From Tipula vernalis (taxonomy: Eukaryota > Arthropoda > Insecta > Diptera > Tipulidae): a stretch of DNA of 64,000 nt. The stretch is from contig OY282558.1 in assembly GCA_958295665.1 (NCBI GenBank), forward strand, positions 354,125,034 through 354,189,033. Reading direction: 5' to 3'. The notes beneath the pieces were generated by a model. The model was not told where the DNA came from, did not search any database, and saw nothing but the letters and a program-made list of their open reading frames with translations. Made by a program: the position numbers and the translations under genes. Positions 32,991-44,446 of this stretch are shown piece after piece; positions within the stretch are counted from its first letter, which is position 1, and each line of letters begins with the position of its first letter.

Positions 32991-33775
32991 ATTGCGGCAA
33001 TTTTTTAATTTTAGCAACAACTTTGCAAGAAGCAGCTATGGTGCTGTAAAGTAATGTGTTTAATGTGTTTCTGGTCGGTGGTATTAAAGTTGGTGAAGCC
33101 TTAAATCCCGGAAAATGTTGTTGATTGAGAATAAAATGGTTTCTCCTTACATTTAGCTTTACAGTATTTTTAAAAGTTGGTCTGTAAGTAATATTATACA
33201 ATCTTCTCTTTTTGGGTACTTGATGTAGTTCTAATGTGTGTACTGTTTATGTGCACTCTAGTTATTTTCGGATCATCACGTTTTGGACAGCTCTTGGTAG
33301 AATAGGCCGATTTGCATATTTAGCAATTCGCAGGAGCTACGCATGCAAATGTAGCATAACCGGATTGTGAACAGTTGCCACAAACGTAATGTTTACAGCT
33401 GCGGTAAGATGTTCTTTCCACAATTAGCACAATGAAATGGAAGATTATATTGTTTTGATACTGTACATAATATTGATACCGGCGACATTGTATAACATTA
33501 ATTAGTTTACGATAGTATCACCAATTAATAGCAATACTCATAGATGTATTTATGACTCTTTATGGTGAATCGTTTAAATTATGTACACCGTGTTTATAAT
33601 AATGAAGAAATATCGTCTGTTTATCAAATTTAGTTTGTTTTCCACTTTAATGATGTTATATGAACTGACTGAATCTTTTTATTTTCCAATTCCATTAACT
33701 CATTATTGTCAATATTGGGTAAACCCGTTAGTAAAATTTTAATGAATTTCTCTTCCGACAATCCATAATCAGCCA
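32990..33775 (-). pseudogene. Non-LTR ORF1 (gag-like) relic with Cys-rich finger (-)
   Basis: On the minus strand, EEKFIKILLTGLPNIDNNEL (33750-33690) resembles the RRM-like region of Jockey-group ORF1 proteins. Downstream, FHCANCGKNI, then CKHYVCGNCSQSGYATFACV, then ICKSAYSTKSCPKRDDPKIT (33420-33260) form a Cys-rich knuckle region. The position of the zinc-binding His is occupied by Tyr in the last knuckle, and a stop sits inside it. The frame at 33201-32956 continues the basic C-terminal part. The relic lies head-to-head with the plus-strand EN-RT element that begins at about 33780. Confidence 0.45.
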
Positions 33776-33779
33776 CATT

Positions 33780-36465
33780 GTTTATAAGTATAAGAAGATT
33801 GATTTTTAATTATAACAGGTGGAATTTTCTGTGTTTTCGCGTTGAATTATCACTTACATTCTTAAGCAGCGAGTCAAGTCAACATGTTTTATGTTATTCA
33901 CTCGTCAGCTTTGAAACATTATTATTAGTTCTTTTTGGCGCTGAACTGTGCGTTGTCCCTAATAATCAAATATTGCTCCACTTCTTCAGCCGGAGGATCG
34001 TCTATTTATTTTTGGAGATTTTAACATTCCGGATATTGTGTGGGAGTATGTTGATCACAATTTGACTCCTATTAACATGAACGATGAAATGGATAACTTC
34101 ATCTCGGAAATATTTTCGTTGGGATTAAAGCAATGTAACAGTTTTACGAATAATAGTGGTAATGTGTTGGATCTGGCTTTTGTACCATTTGATCATGAGG
34201 TGACCGTATCGACGTGTGAGGATTTGGCTGGATCGTCTAGTATTTTCCACTCTCCACTGAATATTTCAGTTATGTTTGAATATTGCGAGTTAGTCGAAGA
34301 AAATGTTAATTCATGGACTTACAACTTTATAAAGGGCGATTACAATTCTTTAAATGCATTTCTAGATACGTATGATTGGTCGTTTTTTTATGCTTGTAAT
34401 AGTATTGATGACATGTTAATCGAATTTTATAGAATTATTAATCTAGGTATTGAGAAATTTATCCCTAGACTTAAAGCTTTTAGCGTTAAGAAGGAACCGT
34501 GGTATAATAATGAGTTGATAAATCTAAAAAATAGAAAGGACAAGGCTCACAAGAAATATAAATTGCATCCTAATGTTGTTAATTACAACTCGTTTGATGT
34601 ATTACGTAAGAAGTATATATGTCTAAACCGATTTCTTTACAGCTGTTATATTCTGGAAATTGAATCATTAATTAAATCGAAGCCAAATAATTTTTGGCAT
34701 TTTGTTAACTACAAAAGTAAGTCTAATGGTTACCCTTCTACGATGTATTTGAACGAACGTTCCTGTGATAACATACAGGATACTTGTAATTTATTTGCTG
34801 ATTTCTTTCAGAGTGTATATAGTTCGAAATCAAATCTTGGTAATTTCAGTAATGTTGCAAGTAATTCTAAGTTTTCAATGTTTCGTCTGGAAGTGGATAC
34901 TATTTTATCCGAATTGTCTAATATTGATATTAACCAAAGTGCCGGTTTCGATTCTATTCCACCCATTTTTCTAAAATTAACCGGTAAGGTAATTTCTTCC
35001 CATATCTCCGTACTATTTAATAAAAGTCTCGCTGAGGGTTGCTTTCCTATTGCATGGAAACGCTCGCTTATTAAGACGGTTTTCAAATCCGGATCTCGAA
35101 GCGATGTCGAGAACTATAGAGGTATTTGTATTCTTTCAGTTTTACCAAAGCTTTTTGAGAAACTAGTTAAAGATCAATTATTCTTTCATGTTAAGACTTT
35201 CATTTCTTCCAAACAGCATGGATTTTTCCCTGGTAGGTCAACTATTACTAATTTAGTTTTGTTTACTAATTGTATTTCAAGGGCTCTATTAAATGGTAAT
35301 ATTGTGCAGGTCGTTTACACTGATTTTTGTAAGGCTTTTGACAAGATCGATCATGACTTGCTGTTGCGGAAACTTATTTCATTGAATTGTAACTACTTGC
35401 CAGTTGATTGGATTAGATCTTATCTAAAATCCAGAACTCAATTTGTGAAAATTGGCAGCTTCACTTCAAGAGTGATTGATGTTTCTTCAGGAGTCCCTCA
35501 AGGCAGCCATTTGGGTCCCATGCTCTTCATTCTTTTCGTAAACGATGTGGTCAACTGTCTAAGTCATTCCGACATTCTCATTTATGCGGACGATATAAAA
35601 ATCTTCAAAACTATTTCTTGCGCCAATGATGCACTTGACTTTCAGTCTGACCTAACAAACTTCAAGGCTTGGTGTACATCGCATAATTTGATTCTAAACA
35701 TCTCCAAATGCAAAACAATGTGTTTCACCCGCGTAGTCTTACCCACTAGTTACGATTACTTCTTTGATAGTTGTAGTATTGAAACTGTTGATACTTTTAA
35801 AGATTTAGGTATAACCTTTACTTCGAATTTATCGTTCCATAAACATGTTGAAGGTTGCATTTCTAAAGCGAATTCTATGCTTGGATTTGTTAAAAGGTTT
35901 GCTAAGGATTTTCATGATCCTTACGTGAATAAAATTTTATATGTCTCTTTTGTTCGTTCATTGTTGGAATATGGTGTTGTAATATGGAATCCGTTTTATA
36001 TTAACTATTCAGATCGCATAGAAAGGGTTCAGAAGCGATTTTTAATGTACGCACTACGAAGGTTGCCTAGAGATGCGAATGTACCTGCTTTCATACTCCC
36101 AGCGTATCGAGGTAGATGTAAATTAATAAATATGGAGCCGCTATTTATTCGTAGAATTGAAATTAGCGCAATGTTTGTTCGAGATTTCCAAATTAAGTTG
36201 CCGTTTTGTAGGCAAAACTACGGTAAATGTGAGCCGGTTTATCATTCTTCTGCTTCCTTTAATAAAGTACGGCCGGCTTTTGACTTTAATCTGTCTAGAA
36301 ATGCATTTAAGGAATTGATGTCGAAGCTTCTTTTGAATTATTGGTAATCTTTGTAATCTTTACATTATATAATTTTATTAAATTTCTTATTTAAGTGATG
36401 TAACCAGTTATGTATAAGTTGGTAATAAATAAATCAAAAAATAAAAAAAAAATAATAATAATAAT
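33780..36465 (+). mobile_element. Jockey-group non-LTR retrotransposon (+)
   Basis: A 5'-truncated element. The endonuclease start is missing, a frameshift or stops at about 33960 separate an early endonuclease piece (FLSSESSQHVLCYSL) from the long frame, and the 3' end has an AT-rich tail with (aat)n/(aata)n units at 36420-36465. It is closely related to the element at 38808-41303 and to pieces at 52860-55850. Confidence 0.8.
33970..36347 (+). CDS. ORF2 protein (EN part + RT), 769+ codons open
   Basis: The frame is open from about 33967; the first Met is at 34038, but homology starts earlier at EDRLFIFGDFNIPDIVWEYV (endonuclease GDFN block). In order it shows NNSGNVLDLAFV and CEDLAGSSSIFHSPL (end of endonuclease), KKEPWYNNELINLKNRKDKA (linker), SAGFDSIPPIFLKL, ENYRGICILSVLPKLFEKLV, VVYTDFCKAFDKIDHDLLL (block A Asp), SSGVPQGSHLGPMLFILFVN (35485-35545), ILIYADDIKIF (YADD at 35583-35594), and a C-terminal block EYGVVIWNPFYINYSDRIER. 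All RT catalytic residues are present without a stop. The missing endonuclease N-terminus makes it non-autonomous. Confidence 0.88.
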
Positions 36466-36469
36466 GTTT

Positions 36470-36955
36470 TTTTCATTTAATCAGATGCTAAATTCAACAT
36501 TTACACAAAACTTGAAACTTTTTCCAATAATTTCGACTACAAGAACAAATAAAGAGATGTTTACTAAAACATTTTATTCACCGATTATAATCGAGAACCG
36601 GGATTCGAGAACCCGGTATCTGTTTTCTTATAAAAATGACACAAGCGAAATTGAAAATGAAAGTTCACCTCCCAATTTCACTTTGTATTGTGCAAGTAGA
36701 ATGCACGATAAATTTTGACATTTCATCATTTGAATTTCTTTTTATTTTTTTCAAACACCTACCATCTTCAATTTTAAATGTTTAAATAGAAATTTGCAAA
36801 TTCACGTTATCTGATCTAAACTTGTAATTCGACAAACCAATTTTTTTACGTCCAATTTATCTTGTTTTTGAAGATCAGCGAAAATTAAAAAAAAAAAATC
36901 CAACAATCTCGCAACGCACTAACACTTGAGCTTCTGACTATTATTATTTGCTAGG
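36470..36955. other. Spacer with a short inverted repeat
   Basis: A short palindrome-like stretch (GAACCGGGATTCGAGAACCC) occurs at 36595-36614. A 102-codon frame (36410-36718) shows no recognised motif. No gene is supported. Confidence 0.35.
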
Positions 36956-36959
36956 TAAG

Positions 36960-37190
36960 CTTACTATATTATAATACGTATTATTCCTCTAAGCTTTGCC
37001 TTCATAAGGCCTAAAACGCTGGTTTTGTTTGCCCAAGTCAGCCTTTTTTCTAAGTGGCGCTCTGTCAACCAAGATTTACACTGTATGCTTCTATTTTTAA
37101 TGTAGGATCCTCTAAGCCTTCGTCGAATTGCGTTGATTGACACTTCGCACATAGTTTTTGCAAAACGCATTTCTGTACACAAAACTCATT
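36960..37190 (-). pseudogene. Tc1-like transposase N-terminal relic
   Basis: The minus strand from 37160 to 36990 reads VSINAIRRRLRGSYIKNRSI, then CKSWLTERHLEKRLTWAN. This is the second helix-turn-helix and the linker of a Tc1-type transposase (family pattern VSxxTIRRRLREAGI...LTxxHxxxRLxWA). The catalytic domain is absent. A MITE lies just upstream at 37243-37433. Confidence 0.75.
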
Positions 37191-37242
37191 TTAAGGCCGT
37201 ATTCCCTTAGTCGTAGTCAAGTTTTAATATTCCGTCTAGAAA

Positions 37243-37433
37243 CTCTAGAGGGCTGCTATCAAACACATCGCATTACACAGATTTTTTGCGACAATACATA
37301 GTTATTTCAAATAACTTTTCTTGTCATGATAGATTTTAATGTGAATAGCTATGCCAGTAATCATTTCAAATGATTATTGTCTTAAAAAATCAGTGCAATG
37401 CAATGCTATATTTTTCGTAGCAGCCGTCTAGGG
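37243..37433. mobile_element. MITE with ~45-bp imperfect inverted repeats
   Basis: The left end CTAGAGGGCTGCTATCAAAC, leading to 'catcgcattacacagatttttt', is matched in reverse complement by the right end ('aaaaaatcagtgcaatgcaa' through 'gtagcagccgtctag'). It is about 191 bp, non-coding, with a further internal palindrome ('tatttcaaataa'). The non-autonomous DNA transposon call rests on structure alone. Confidence 0.65.
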
Positions 37434-37439
37434 TTTACC

Positions 37440-38075
37440 ACTCAAATGCTCAAACTGAATTGAAGAAAACAGTTAATGTGAAAAAGGTAATAGAGTGAAC
37501 AGAATAATTGTACCATGAGCCCGTCTGAGATTTCTGTTTTATGTGCACTTGTAAGGTGCAATACACTGTTTACGAAGTCTAGTTACCAAAACTCATGTAT
37601 TTGTGTATAAGTAATTATTGCTTAGGTACAGATAATCGTGTCTGATGTTCTCGTATCCAAAAGCAAGGTTAAGGTCAATAAATATCGATGCGGCTCATGG
37701 TGTTCCAAATAGTTCCGGTACATCAAATAAAAATCACTGAGTATTTGTTTTTAAACACTGTTTTATTCACTGTATTTAGTTCGAATATTTTATTCTCGAA
37801 AGTTTTATTCAAAATGTTTTTCGAATATTTTAGAACGCCTTGGTACCTATACAAAAAAATTGTTGTACAAAAATTGTTCCACCAAACATCTCGCCATCTA
37901 TCATTTCAATAATTATTAGTTGCTATAGTTAAGTTCGTACTTTTACTACAGTTTTATACATTGATAAGTACTTTTAATTTTAAAAGTTGGTACCTGATTA
38001 TAACAATCAACAAAACAAAAATAATAATTAAGTGTTAAAGTTGTTGTCAAGATAAATCAATAAATAAATTGTTTT
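37440..38075. other. AT-rich spacer, nothing recognised
   Basis: Short open frames only. No supported feature before the endonuclease start of the old non-LTR element at about 38240. Confidence 0.4.
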
Positions 38076-38238
38076 GAATGTTTTTTAAAGCCAAAGGATT
38101 AACTTTGCATATTGCTGTATCGATGATACATCAGCTGGTGCTTTTAGATAAGTACGTGATTTCGTTTAATTGTGTCCCAATGATTCTTTGTGAAACATCT
38201 TTAATTTTATATTTAATTAAACAAGTCATATTGTACAC

Positions 38239-38800
38239 CAAAATATCAGAAGTATTCGCAAAAACTATAATTTACTTCTTGCAAATATTGCCGCACTTGA
38301 GACTATGCCACAAATAATCCTACTGTCGGAGATCTGGATTGAAGATCATGAAATGGATAATTACAATATTCTTGGCTTTAATGTATTTGGTAAGTGTAAT
38401 CTTTTGAATAGAAGGGGAGGTGTTGTTGTATTTTTTGATGATAGCATCTAGAACAGTACTGCCTCTTTCATTGATGCTAATATAGTGCTGGCACTATACG
38501 GCTGGATTTTCAATGTAATTCTGTTTGATTTTCCATTCTGTGTACTTATAGATTTCACGCTTTCAAATCGTCCGTTTTTGTCAATGAATTTAATAGTGTT
38601 CTTGTAAATATATAATCAAAAAATGTTATTATATGATATTATGTATTCTTGAAGATTGATCATCTGCTGAGGAATATTTGTTCATGATGGCGTCACATGG
38701 TTTAAAATCAATGATTAATACTCCAGGGCGTATTACAAATAATTCTACATCGTGTCTAGATCATTTATTTTTTAAATGCTCATCTAAAAGCTTTTTAAAA
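38239..38800 (+). pseudogene. Old non-LTR element, segment 1 (endonuclease)
   Basis: Plus strand: NIRSIRKNYNLLLANIAALE at 38245, IILLSEIWIEDHEMDNYNIL at 38313 and NRRGGVVVFFDD at 38410 are the N-terminal blocks of an APE-type endonuclease. GLKSMINTPGRITNNSTSCL then DHLFFKCSSK (38700-38790) are from its C-terminal half. The coding sequence stops at about 38800, where another non-LTR element begins. It resumes on the far side at about 41305 with EVHNLNITDHCMW. Stops occur between 38450 and 38660. Confidence 0.75.
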
Positions 38801-41303
38801 TGATAGTTTGTGCATCGTGGGTGATTTTAACTTTCCAAACTTAAATTGGAAACGAATTGATGGAATACTTACACCGTTTGGTAACACTGCCAATACTTCT
38901 TTCGTGATAGATTCATTTTTTGAAATGGGTCTAAGACAACATAACGAAGTGCACAATCAGAATGGCTCACTTTTGGATCCTGTTTTCACTGACGATAATT
39001 TACATCCATCAGTGCAATCTTGTGAAGACCTGGTTCGCTCATCAAGTATTCATCATACGCCGTTGTTAATTAAGTTAAGTTTTCAATGTTTCGACGATTA
39101 TGTTTCAAATGATAATATTTTAATCTTTGATTTTAGAAATGGTGATTATGACTCTCTAAATGGATTTCTTGAAAGTATTTCCTTGGATTTCCTTTGTAAT
39201 GAGAAGGATATTGAAATTATGACTAGCCGGTTTTACGAAATTTTGTATGTGGGGATGGATCTATTCATTCCAAAAATTGTCAACAAACATAATTCGTATC
39301 GTGAAAAGTGGTTTAACAAAAAACTGGTTAATTTATATAACCGTAAAACCAAGGCACACAAACTGTATAAAAAGACGAACACATCAGCTGATTATGCATT
39401 GTATTCTCACCTTCGGTATGAGTTTAAGGTTTTGAATCAATTTATGTATGGTAATTATTTGTCCTGGTATCTGGTATCTGGTATCAAGTCCAATCCATCG
39501 TGTTTCTGCCATTATATTAACTCTAAAAGAAAATCTGTTGGTTATCCTTTACCCATGAGTTATAATGATAGGCAAGCTCATGATCTAAATGCTGTTTGTG
39601 AATTATTTGCAACGTTTTTCAAATCCGTTTATTCAGTAGAAAATGTTTTAACATCTCTCAGTGACCAAGTCTTGGTCAATAATCATATTCACCGTATTTC
39701 TTCTTTTACGGGGGAATGGCTTTAGCCGGAATTAATAGTAAAATGTCTATGGGCCCTGATGGTATTCCCTCACTACTCTTAAATAATTGCGCCGAAGCTT
39801 TAAGTGGCCATTTAGCACATTTATTTAATTACAGCCTTAGGCTAGGTATTTTTCCCCAGTGCTGGAAACCCTCGTATGTAATTCCAGTATTTAAATCGGG
39901 ACCTAAAAATTCAGTTGAGAACTATACAGGAATAGCTATATTATCTGTTATTCCTAAACTTTTTGAAAAACTGGTAAAGGATTATATTTATCTTAATATT
40001 AAAAACTTAATTGTTCCCCAATAGCACGGTTTTTTTTCTGGTAGATCAACGACAACCAATCTTGCGGTGTTTGTTAATGATGCGATATGCTGTTTAGAAA
40101 AAGGTGCCCAAGTTGACACTATCTATACAGATTTCAGTAAGGCCTTTGACAAAATTAATCACAAATTATTAATTTATAAATTGATTAAACTGAATTCTAA
40201 TTTTATTCCTATAAAATGGTTATCATCTTATTTATCGCAGAGGTCTCAACTAGTACGTATTGGTCAAAATTATTCTGAGAAGTTTACAGTCTCATCTGGT
40301 GTTCCTCAGGGTAGCCATTTAGGTCCATTATTATTTATTCTATTTGTTAATGATATTGTTACATGTTTTAAGTTTTGTAAATGTCTGTTATATGCAGATG
40401 ACCTTAAAATTTACGCTACTATCCGAAATTGTGCAGACGTTTTATTGGTACAACAGGACCTTAATCGGTTTAGTGATTGAACTACCGAAAATCGTTTAGC
40501 TCTCAATATCTCCAAATGTAAAACAATGTCATTTGCACGAATTAAGATATTAATTGTAGCTCCGTACAGTTTACAAAACGTGGAAATAGATAGAGTTACT
40601 CAGTTTAGTGATTTAGGTGTTTTGTTTACAGATAACCTAAGTTTTACTAAACATATAGAAATGATTGTAACTAGAGCCGGGTCGATGCTCGGTTTCATAA
40701 AGAGACATGCTCGTTAATTTTCTGACCCATATACTCTCAAGATATTATATACTGCTTTTGTTAGGTCTATTTTGGAATACGCTGTAGTTATCTGGAGTTC
40801 TGGTTATAAAATCTTTAGTGATCGTATTGAGCGGATTCAAAAAAAGTTCTTAATATTTGCCCTCCGAAGACTTCCAAAGTCAACTTCAGGATTTAGTTTA
40901 CCTTCTTATGCCGGTCGTTGTACACTTTTGAACATTCGTAGTCTAGAATTCAGAATAGAGATGATTCATGCAGTATTTGCTCGGGATGTAATTTGTGCTA
41001 AGATTGATTGCCCGGTATTGCTTGACTTATATTCATTTTACGTTCCTGAGAGAATTCTTCGTCCACGACAGTTAAGACTGAGTATTGCTTTTAATCGTAC
41101 GAATTATGGAATTGATGAACCGGTCGCGCGTACGTCAAAATATTTTAACCAATATTCAGAATTTTTCGATTTTAACATTTCAAGGAATCTTTTAAAGAGT
41201 CGGATTTGAAATAATAATTTGTAACTCTTTTTTATATACAAAATTATTGGTATTGTAACCTATGCTATTTGTTAGTGCTGCTAATAAATAAATAAATAAA
41301 TAA
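38800..41303 (+). mobile_element. Jockey-group non-LTR element inserted into the older one
   Basis: A 5'-truncated copy starting at the GDFN block of the endonuclease and ending in an (aata)n tail at 41281-41303. Both flanks continue the same older element (38239-38800 and 41305 onward), which shows the insertion directly. Its protein is very close in layout to the 769-codon frame at 33970-36347. Confidence 0.82.
38808..41209 (+). pseudogene. ORF2 (EN part + RT) with one frameshift and three stops
   Basis: 38808-39725 encodes CIVGDFNFPNLNWKRIDG, SCEDLVRSSSIHHTPLL and the linker (KWFNKKLVNLYNRKTKAHKL). After a frameshift near 39715 a single frame runs to 41209, broken by in-frame stops at 40022 (TAG), 40478 (TGA) and 40715 (TAA). 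It shows KMSMGPDGIPSLLLNN, ENYTGIAILSVIPKLFEKLV, TIYTDFSKAFDKINHKLL (block A), SSGVPQGSHLGPLLFILFVN at about 40293-40352 and LLYADDLKIYA (YADD at 40391-40402). By comparison with the relative at 34 kb, the stops replace Gln, Trp and probably Glu codons by single substitutions. The copy is recently dead, with catalytic motifs still in place. Confidence 0.87.
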
Positions 41304-41304
41304 T

Positions 41305-42707
41305 TTTGATTTTAGCTTCAGCGCAGAAGTTCATAATCTAAATATCACCGATCATTGTATGTGGTCTATAAAATTTTTGATGAATTGTGTATGTTATTCT
41401 AAAGCGATACCAGCTAAATTCCAGAAAAAAACAATTAGTTTTTCAAATTTAACAAATGATTTATCTGCGGAAAATTGGTCTGCAATATATTCGCAAACAG
41501 ATGCGTCTATAGCGTACGAGGATTTTATCTTTCTCTTAAAATTGTATATAAACAAAAATTCCTCGATGGTTGAATTTAAATCAAAGAACAGAAATATTAA
41601 GCCATGGATTACACCTATATTGCTGAGTAAAATTAGGCTTAAGAATAAATTATCCAGAAGGTATTTCTAAATTTGAATGATTTAAATTTAAAAAATCGTT
41701 TCGATGAACTAAATAAAATTGTTAAACATGATATGATTCTGGCTAAGGTGGACTTTTATAAAAATAAATTTGATAGTGCTAATGGAAATATTTCAGAATG
41801 CTGGAAATTAGTTGATGAGGTTCTTAACAAAGGCACTGATGAAAATTGTTCTGTAACTGACACAAGTGAAATGGCAGATATATTCAATAATTACTTTGTT
41901 AATGCAGGTCATAATTTAAAACATACCGTAAGTAATATTAGTGAAGATTTGTCGGACATAATTTGTAGCAATTATGCTGTTCATTTATGTGTTTTCTTTG
42001 AAACATGTTCAGATGAATTGCTTAAAGTCATAACAATACTGAAATCTTCTTATTCTGCTGGCATTGATAACTGTAGGAATATCCTTGTTAAAAAATTTCT
42101 AATAGTATTGTAGATGTGTATTTTAGTTTTGGTTCTGGCACTTTCCCAGCTGAACTAAAAGACGGGCTCGTTATTCCTATTTTCAAAAAAGGAGACAAAG
42201 CCAATGTAGCTAATTACATACCCATTACTTTACCATCCATGTTTTCTAAACTTATTGAAAAGGTAGCTGAACAAAGAGTAACTACATAGTTTCTTAAATC
42301 AAAAAAAAATTTTGCATAATATGCAGTTCGGATTTAGGAAAGCTAAAAGTACTGAGGGTGCTTTATTAGAATTCATAAATTTCTTATATGCAGCTCTTAA
42401 TAAGAAAAGATCTGTTGCGTCATTGTTTGTGGATTTAACAAAAGCATTTGATGTGATTAACCACAATGTATTAAATCAAAAACATTTTCATGCTGGTTTT
42501 AGAGGCGTTACTTGACAGTGGTTACAATCTTATCTTTCCGATAGGTCGCAAATAGTTAAAATCGGTGAAGTATTAGTGAGGTTAAAATGATAAATGATGG
42601 TGTTCCATAAGGTTCTGTTTTAGGCCCCATACTCTTTTTGATCTACCTAAATTTCATTTTCTATTTGAAGTTTTCTTCAAAATTGATAGCTTTTCCGGAT
42701 GATCTAG
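41305..42707 (+). pseudogene. Old non-LTR element, segment 2 (EN end, linker, RT)
   Basis: It continues segment 1: EVHNLNITDHCMW (end of endonuclease) at about 41328, then NRNIKPWITPILLSKIRLKN (linker), AGIDNCRNILVKKF, FPAELKDGLVIPIFKKGDKA at 42140, FGFRKAKSTEGALLEFINFL and SLFVDLTKAFDVINHN (RT block A) at 42420. GSVLGPILFLIYLN follows a stop at 42609 where Gln of VPQG is expected. The catalytic box reads AFPDDLV instead of YADD. Many stops. At 42708 it is cut by a Tc1/mariner-type element, beyond which it resumes at 43942. Confidence 0.8.
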
Positions 42708-42709
42708 TA

Positions 42710-43939
42710 CGGGGTGGGCCCTCTGTTGGTCCTTTTTCCAATCAATAAATTTTAGTATTTAATGTTATCTGTTCTAAAAAATTCTTTGACATACAAAAAG
42801 TCAAAAATATGCCATTTATCATCATGGAGTCGGTAACAACACAAGAACGCATTTTGATTGTCCAAATTTATTATGAAAATAATCGTTCAAAAACAACAAC
42901 ATTCCGTACATTACGTGAGAGTTTTGGTCGATATGGACATCCTACTGAACGTGCAATTGGCAAAACTATTGATCGTTTTGAAGAAACTGAACATGTTCAT
43001 CCAGTTCGTACTCCTGATGCAGTGGTAGCTGTTGTTAGTGAAAGTGCTCATAATGAAACAAGCACATCAACCAGGCATCGTTCACAAGAACTAAATATTT
43101 CACGAACCACATTACGACGAATTTTGCATGTTGATCTTCATTTTCATTCATACAGACCATTTAAACCGTCGTCGTTTTGTTAATTGGATATGCTTGAACG
43201 AAATGAAGGTTTTTCATCAAAAATCATCTTTTGCGATGAAGCTCATTTTCATCTTAATTAGTACATCAATAAGCAAAATTGTCGAATTTGGGGAGCGGAG
43301 AATCCTCATGTTATTCACGAAGCAGAACTTCATCCTCCAAGAGTCAATGTTTGGTGTGGTTTATGGGCTCGTCGCATCATTGGGCCGTTTTTCTTTGAAA
43401 ACAAACAGGGAAATGCCCTTACAATGAATGGGGAACATTATCGCAACATGTTAATTTGGGGCCCTAATTGAATAAATTGCGTGTCAACGACCTATGGTTT
43501 CAACAAGACGGAGCGACATGCCACGCAAATCGTGCAATAATCCATTTATTGTCAACAAAATTTGCTGATTGCATAATTTCAAGAAATTGTGAAGTTCCTT
43601 GGCCACCAAGAAGCCCGGATTTAACACCACTTGATTATTTTTTGTGGGGTTATTTGAAAGGTAAGATTTATGCTAATCATCCACAAACAATTCAACAGCT
43701 TAAAAGCAACATTCGTGCTGAAATTGAGGTCATTGATCCGATTTTATTGGAAAAAGTCATCGAAAATTTTGATGTTCGGATGCAGGCCTGTAGACGAGCC
43801 GTGGTGGGCATATGATATTGTTTTTCATGCATAAATGGCATAGAACCACTTTTCATTATCAATAAAAAATTTAACTTTTCATCCCAAGATGTGTGTTTTA
43901 TTTACAAATAGAAAAAGGACTAATAGATGGCCCACCCTG
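42710..43939 (+). mobile_element. Tc1/mariner-superfamily element with 29-bp TIRs and TA target
   Basis: The ends CGGGGTGGGCCCTCTGTTGG... and, in reverse complement, CAGGGTGGGCCATCTATTAG... form 29-base terminal inverted repeats with four mismatches. TA dinucleotides flank both sides (42708-42709, 43940-43941). It interrupts the RT of the old non-LTR element exactly after the catalytic box. The length of 1230 bp is typical for a mariner-type element with one transposase gene. Confidence 0.88.
42809..43815 (+). pseudogene. IS630/mariner-type transposase, frameshifted
   Basis: Three frames make up the gene. 42809-43183 gives the N-terminal HTH (TTQERILIVQIYYENNRSKT, ... NISRTTLRRILHVDLHFHSY). 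The next part holds the first catalytic Asp in a FCDEAHFHL block near 43235 and NVWCGLWARRIIGPFFFEN near 43345. 43468-43815 gives LWFQQDGATCHANRAI (second Asp) and EVPWPPRSPDLTPLDYFLWG (third acidic position). This wording is shared by a common group of insect transposases. Two frameshifts (about 43170 and 43460) and one stop within the middle part (about 43259) inactivate it; catalytic residues remain. Confidence 0.85.
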
Positions 43940-43941
43940 TA

Positions 43942-44444
43942 TTTCTTTATAAGGACCAGTTGCATATCTCTAATATTCAGTCTAAGAATGCTGATCTAAG
44001 TCTTCTGAGGAAATGGTGACTAGCGCATACTATGTTTCTAAGCACAAAAACTAAAGGTATTATATATAAACTTAATAATGATGTTGTTACTGATCCTGGT
44101 CAGCCTCCTCCTATCGATTCCTTTCGTAAGTATATGTGTGTTCTAATTATAAAATTTTATATTTTGCGTTCAGTCTGTCCTCCCGCAGTCTTAAGAATTA
44201 TTTATTTTGCACCTGTCGAAATGCGGCTATCATATGGATTAGCGTGCTGGGGAGGGACTTATTATCAGCTCAAAAACATATTATTCGTATCATGCTAAAC
44301 GCACAGATGATATCTGCCTCGTGGCCTTTCTTTGAGTTATCGAAAAAAGTCAGTCAGTGTAATGTTAATATCAATTACGACTTGAGATATAAGCAGTATA
44401 TTCGGCTTGAAAAATTTCCAAAATTCGTTTATAATATTGGCACC
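43942..44444 (+). pseudogene. Old non-LTR element, segment 3 (RT thumb region)
   Basis: It resumes directly after the mariner-type insertion with FLYKDQLHISNIQSKNADLS, then FLSTKTKGIIYKLNNDVVTD, and later CPPAVLRIIYFAPVEMRLSY and AQKHIIRIMLNAQ. These are the post-YADD blocks of the same RT. It is cut at 44445 by a mariner element. Confidence 0.72.
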
Positions 44445-44446
44445 TA

